From Dyadobacter sp. 3J3 (GTDB taxonomy: Bacteria; Bacteroidota; Bacteroidia; Cytophagales; Spirosomataceae), in NCBI RefSeq assembly GCF_009801115.1, contig NZ_VTOL01000007.1, positions 310,001 to 374,000 of the forward strand: 64,000 nt of DNA, written 5' to 3'. The notes under the pieces were generated by a model. It worked only from the letters and a program-made list of their open reading frames with translations. It made no database searches and was not told the DNA's origin. Both the position numbers and the translations under genes were made by a program. Positions 63,232-64,000 of the stretch are shown here, one piece after another; position 1 is the stretch's first letter; each line of letters starts with the position of its first letter.

Positions 63232-63287
63232 ATTAGCCGTTAGCAATTAGCTCCCCGATTCGTCGAAGCTAATTGCTAACGGCTAAT
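63232..63287. terminator. 21-bp perfect inverted repeat between convergent genes
   Basis: ATTAGCCGTTAGCAATTAGC-T (63232-63252) and its exact 21-base complement (63267-63287) enclose a 14-base loop. It lies 10 bp after the DUF5686 stop and 13 bp before the stop of the convergent gene. It belongs to the GCTAATTGCTAA word family. Confidence 0.65.
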
Positions 63288-63299
63288 CGCTACCGGCTG

Positions 63300-64000
63300 T
63301 CACCTTACTTCATTCACCTTTTCCCCTTTAAATCTAGGAGCCATTTTTGGCAATGAAGGATACGTATTATTATCCGGATTAACGTCTGCCATACGACTGC
63401 TTGGGTCAATTACGATCCGGTCAACGTCCGTCATAGCGCGATCAATCGTGAACGTGTACTCAGGATAAGTCCAGCCCCAATCTGATAATAAAGTTGTTTT
63501 GGAATATAGTTTTTCAGTTTTTTCGCCACGCATCATTTCAAGTGGAATGTAGAAGTTCTCCTGCGACCCGTCTTTGTAACTTACTACGATATCTAGAGGC
63601 ATGGGCATTTGCCCTATTCTTTCGATGACCACATCCGTTTTCCCGGCATTGGAAACTACCTCTTTGATACCATAATCAATCGTTTTGGTCGTACCTACAA
63701 AATCCTCCCAATACCAATCCAGTTCCAGTCCGGATTCTTTTTCCATAATTCGTTTCAGATCCGTCGGGTTAGGATGTTTGTATTTCCACTCGTTGAAATA
63801 ACGTTTCATTCCGCTTTCCAGCTTGTCCTTTCCAATGATATAACCTAGCTGGTTCAAGAAAACGGCACCTTTGGAATAACTGGCAATGCTATAAGCTCTG
63901 TTAGTATTGTAATGATCTGCGTGTGTCGTCATAGGTTCTTCCAAACCTGATTTTACCAGATTTCTATAACTCGCAGTTGTTCCACGCATCGGGTCAGATT
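63300..64000 (-). CDS. M1 family metallopeptidase, C-terminal part (cut by the window edge)
   Basis: The frame is open to the right edge of the window, so about 233 C-terminal residues are seen. NTNRAYSIASYSKGAVFLNQLGYIIG and YFNEWKYKHPNPTDLKRIMEKESGLELDWYWEDFVGT match the helical region just after the catalytic domain of M1 aminopeptidases, including the Tyr of the YxKG motif. The zinc motif HExxH must lie beyond position 64000. No signal peptide is visible in the part shown. An internal ATG at 63989 is not the real start. Confidence 0.88.
   Translation of the reverse strand, partial: SDPMRGTTASYRNLVKSGLEEPMTTHADHYNTNRAYSIASYSKGAVFLNQLGYIIGKDKLESGMKRYFNEWKYKHPNPTDLKRIMEKESGLELDWYWEDFVGTTKTIDYGIKEVVSNAGKTDVVIERIGQMPMPLDIVVSYKDGSQENFYIPLEMMRGEKTEKLYSKTTLLSDWGWTYPEYTFTIDRAMTDVDRIVIDPSSRMADVNPDNNTYPSLPKMAPRFKGEKVNEVR

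Overview
The window reads as one contiguous stretch of chromosome from a Bacteroidota bacterium, most likely of the Cytophagales/Spirosomataceae type (Dyadobacter-like). This is inferred from family content, not from a marker gene. The signs are a SusC/SusD pair, TonB-dependent and OMP_b-brl_3 beta-barrels, both kinds of type IX secretion (T9SS) C-terminal sorting domain, DUF5686, DUF4920 and DUF5618 proteins, AT-rich spacers, no clear Shine-Dalgarno sequences, and repeated TAnnTTTG -7 promoter motifs. I saw no rRNA, tRNA, CRISPR array, transposase, integrase or phage gene. The gene content is mostly housekeeping plus cell-surface functions.

Layout. 0-7 kb: NAD salvage (pncB), a small XRE regulator, an outer-membrane beta-barrel protein, then a 138-bp tandem repeat block against the 3' end of pgk. 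7-16 kb: a FAN1-like VRR-NUC nuclease, a cysteine-rich surface protein of unknown function, a secreted endonuclease/phosphatase, a catalytic/non-catalytic M16 peptidase pair and an exported M20 amidohydrolase. 16-23 kb: a SusD/SusC uptake pair divergent from an exported sugar-phosphate isomerase-like protein. 23-28 kb: a T9SS-sorted Ig-like repeat protein and an MBOAT plus AlgJ-type O-acylation pair. 28-37.7 kb, mostly on the plus strand: a 2OG-Fe(II) oxygenase, a ChrA transporter, a GH3-serine hydrolase fusion, an M28 peptidase, a trehalase, an OmdA-type protein and a PhzF enzyme. 37.7-49.9 kb: a DMT exporter, an OmpA/LamG protein, pth, pyrR, an unknown secreted protein, argS, an exported glutathione peroxidase, DUF5618 with menA, and a two-domain SGNH hydrolase. 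50-57.2 kb: a tightly packed minus-strand cluster (small membrane protein, CNNM/CBS protein, class A beta-lactamase, orphan ABC ATPase, large T9SS protein, DUF4920 protein). 57.3-64 kb: fructose-bisphosphate aldolase, a divergent HxlR regulator and nitroreductase with a DsbA/FrnE protein, a DUF5686 protein, and the 3' part of an M1 metallopeptidase.

Functional themes are envelope construction and turnover, outer-membrane uptake paired with exported hydrolases, and central metabolism (pgk, fba, pncB, menA, argS). The least ordinary signals are in the spacers: the 138-bp hairpin-bearing tandem array, a pair of GGTGC-NNN-GCACC REP-like hairpins, and three families of long perfect inverted repeats between convergent genes. 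No clear new multi-gene system is visible. The best candidates for a second look are the GH3-serine hydrolase fusion, the beta-lactamase-containing cluster, the cysteine-rich surface protein and the trehalase with an apparently damaged start.
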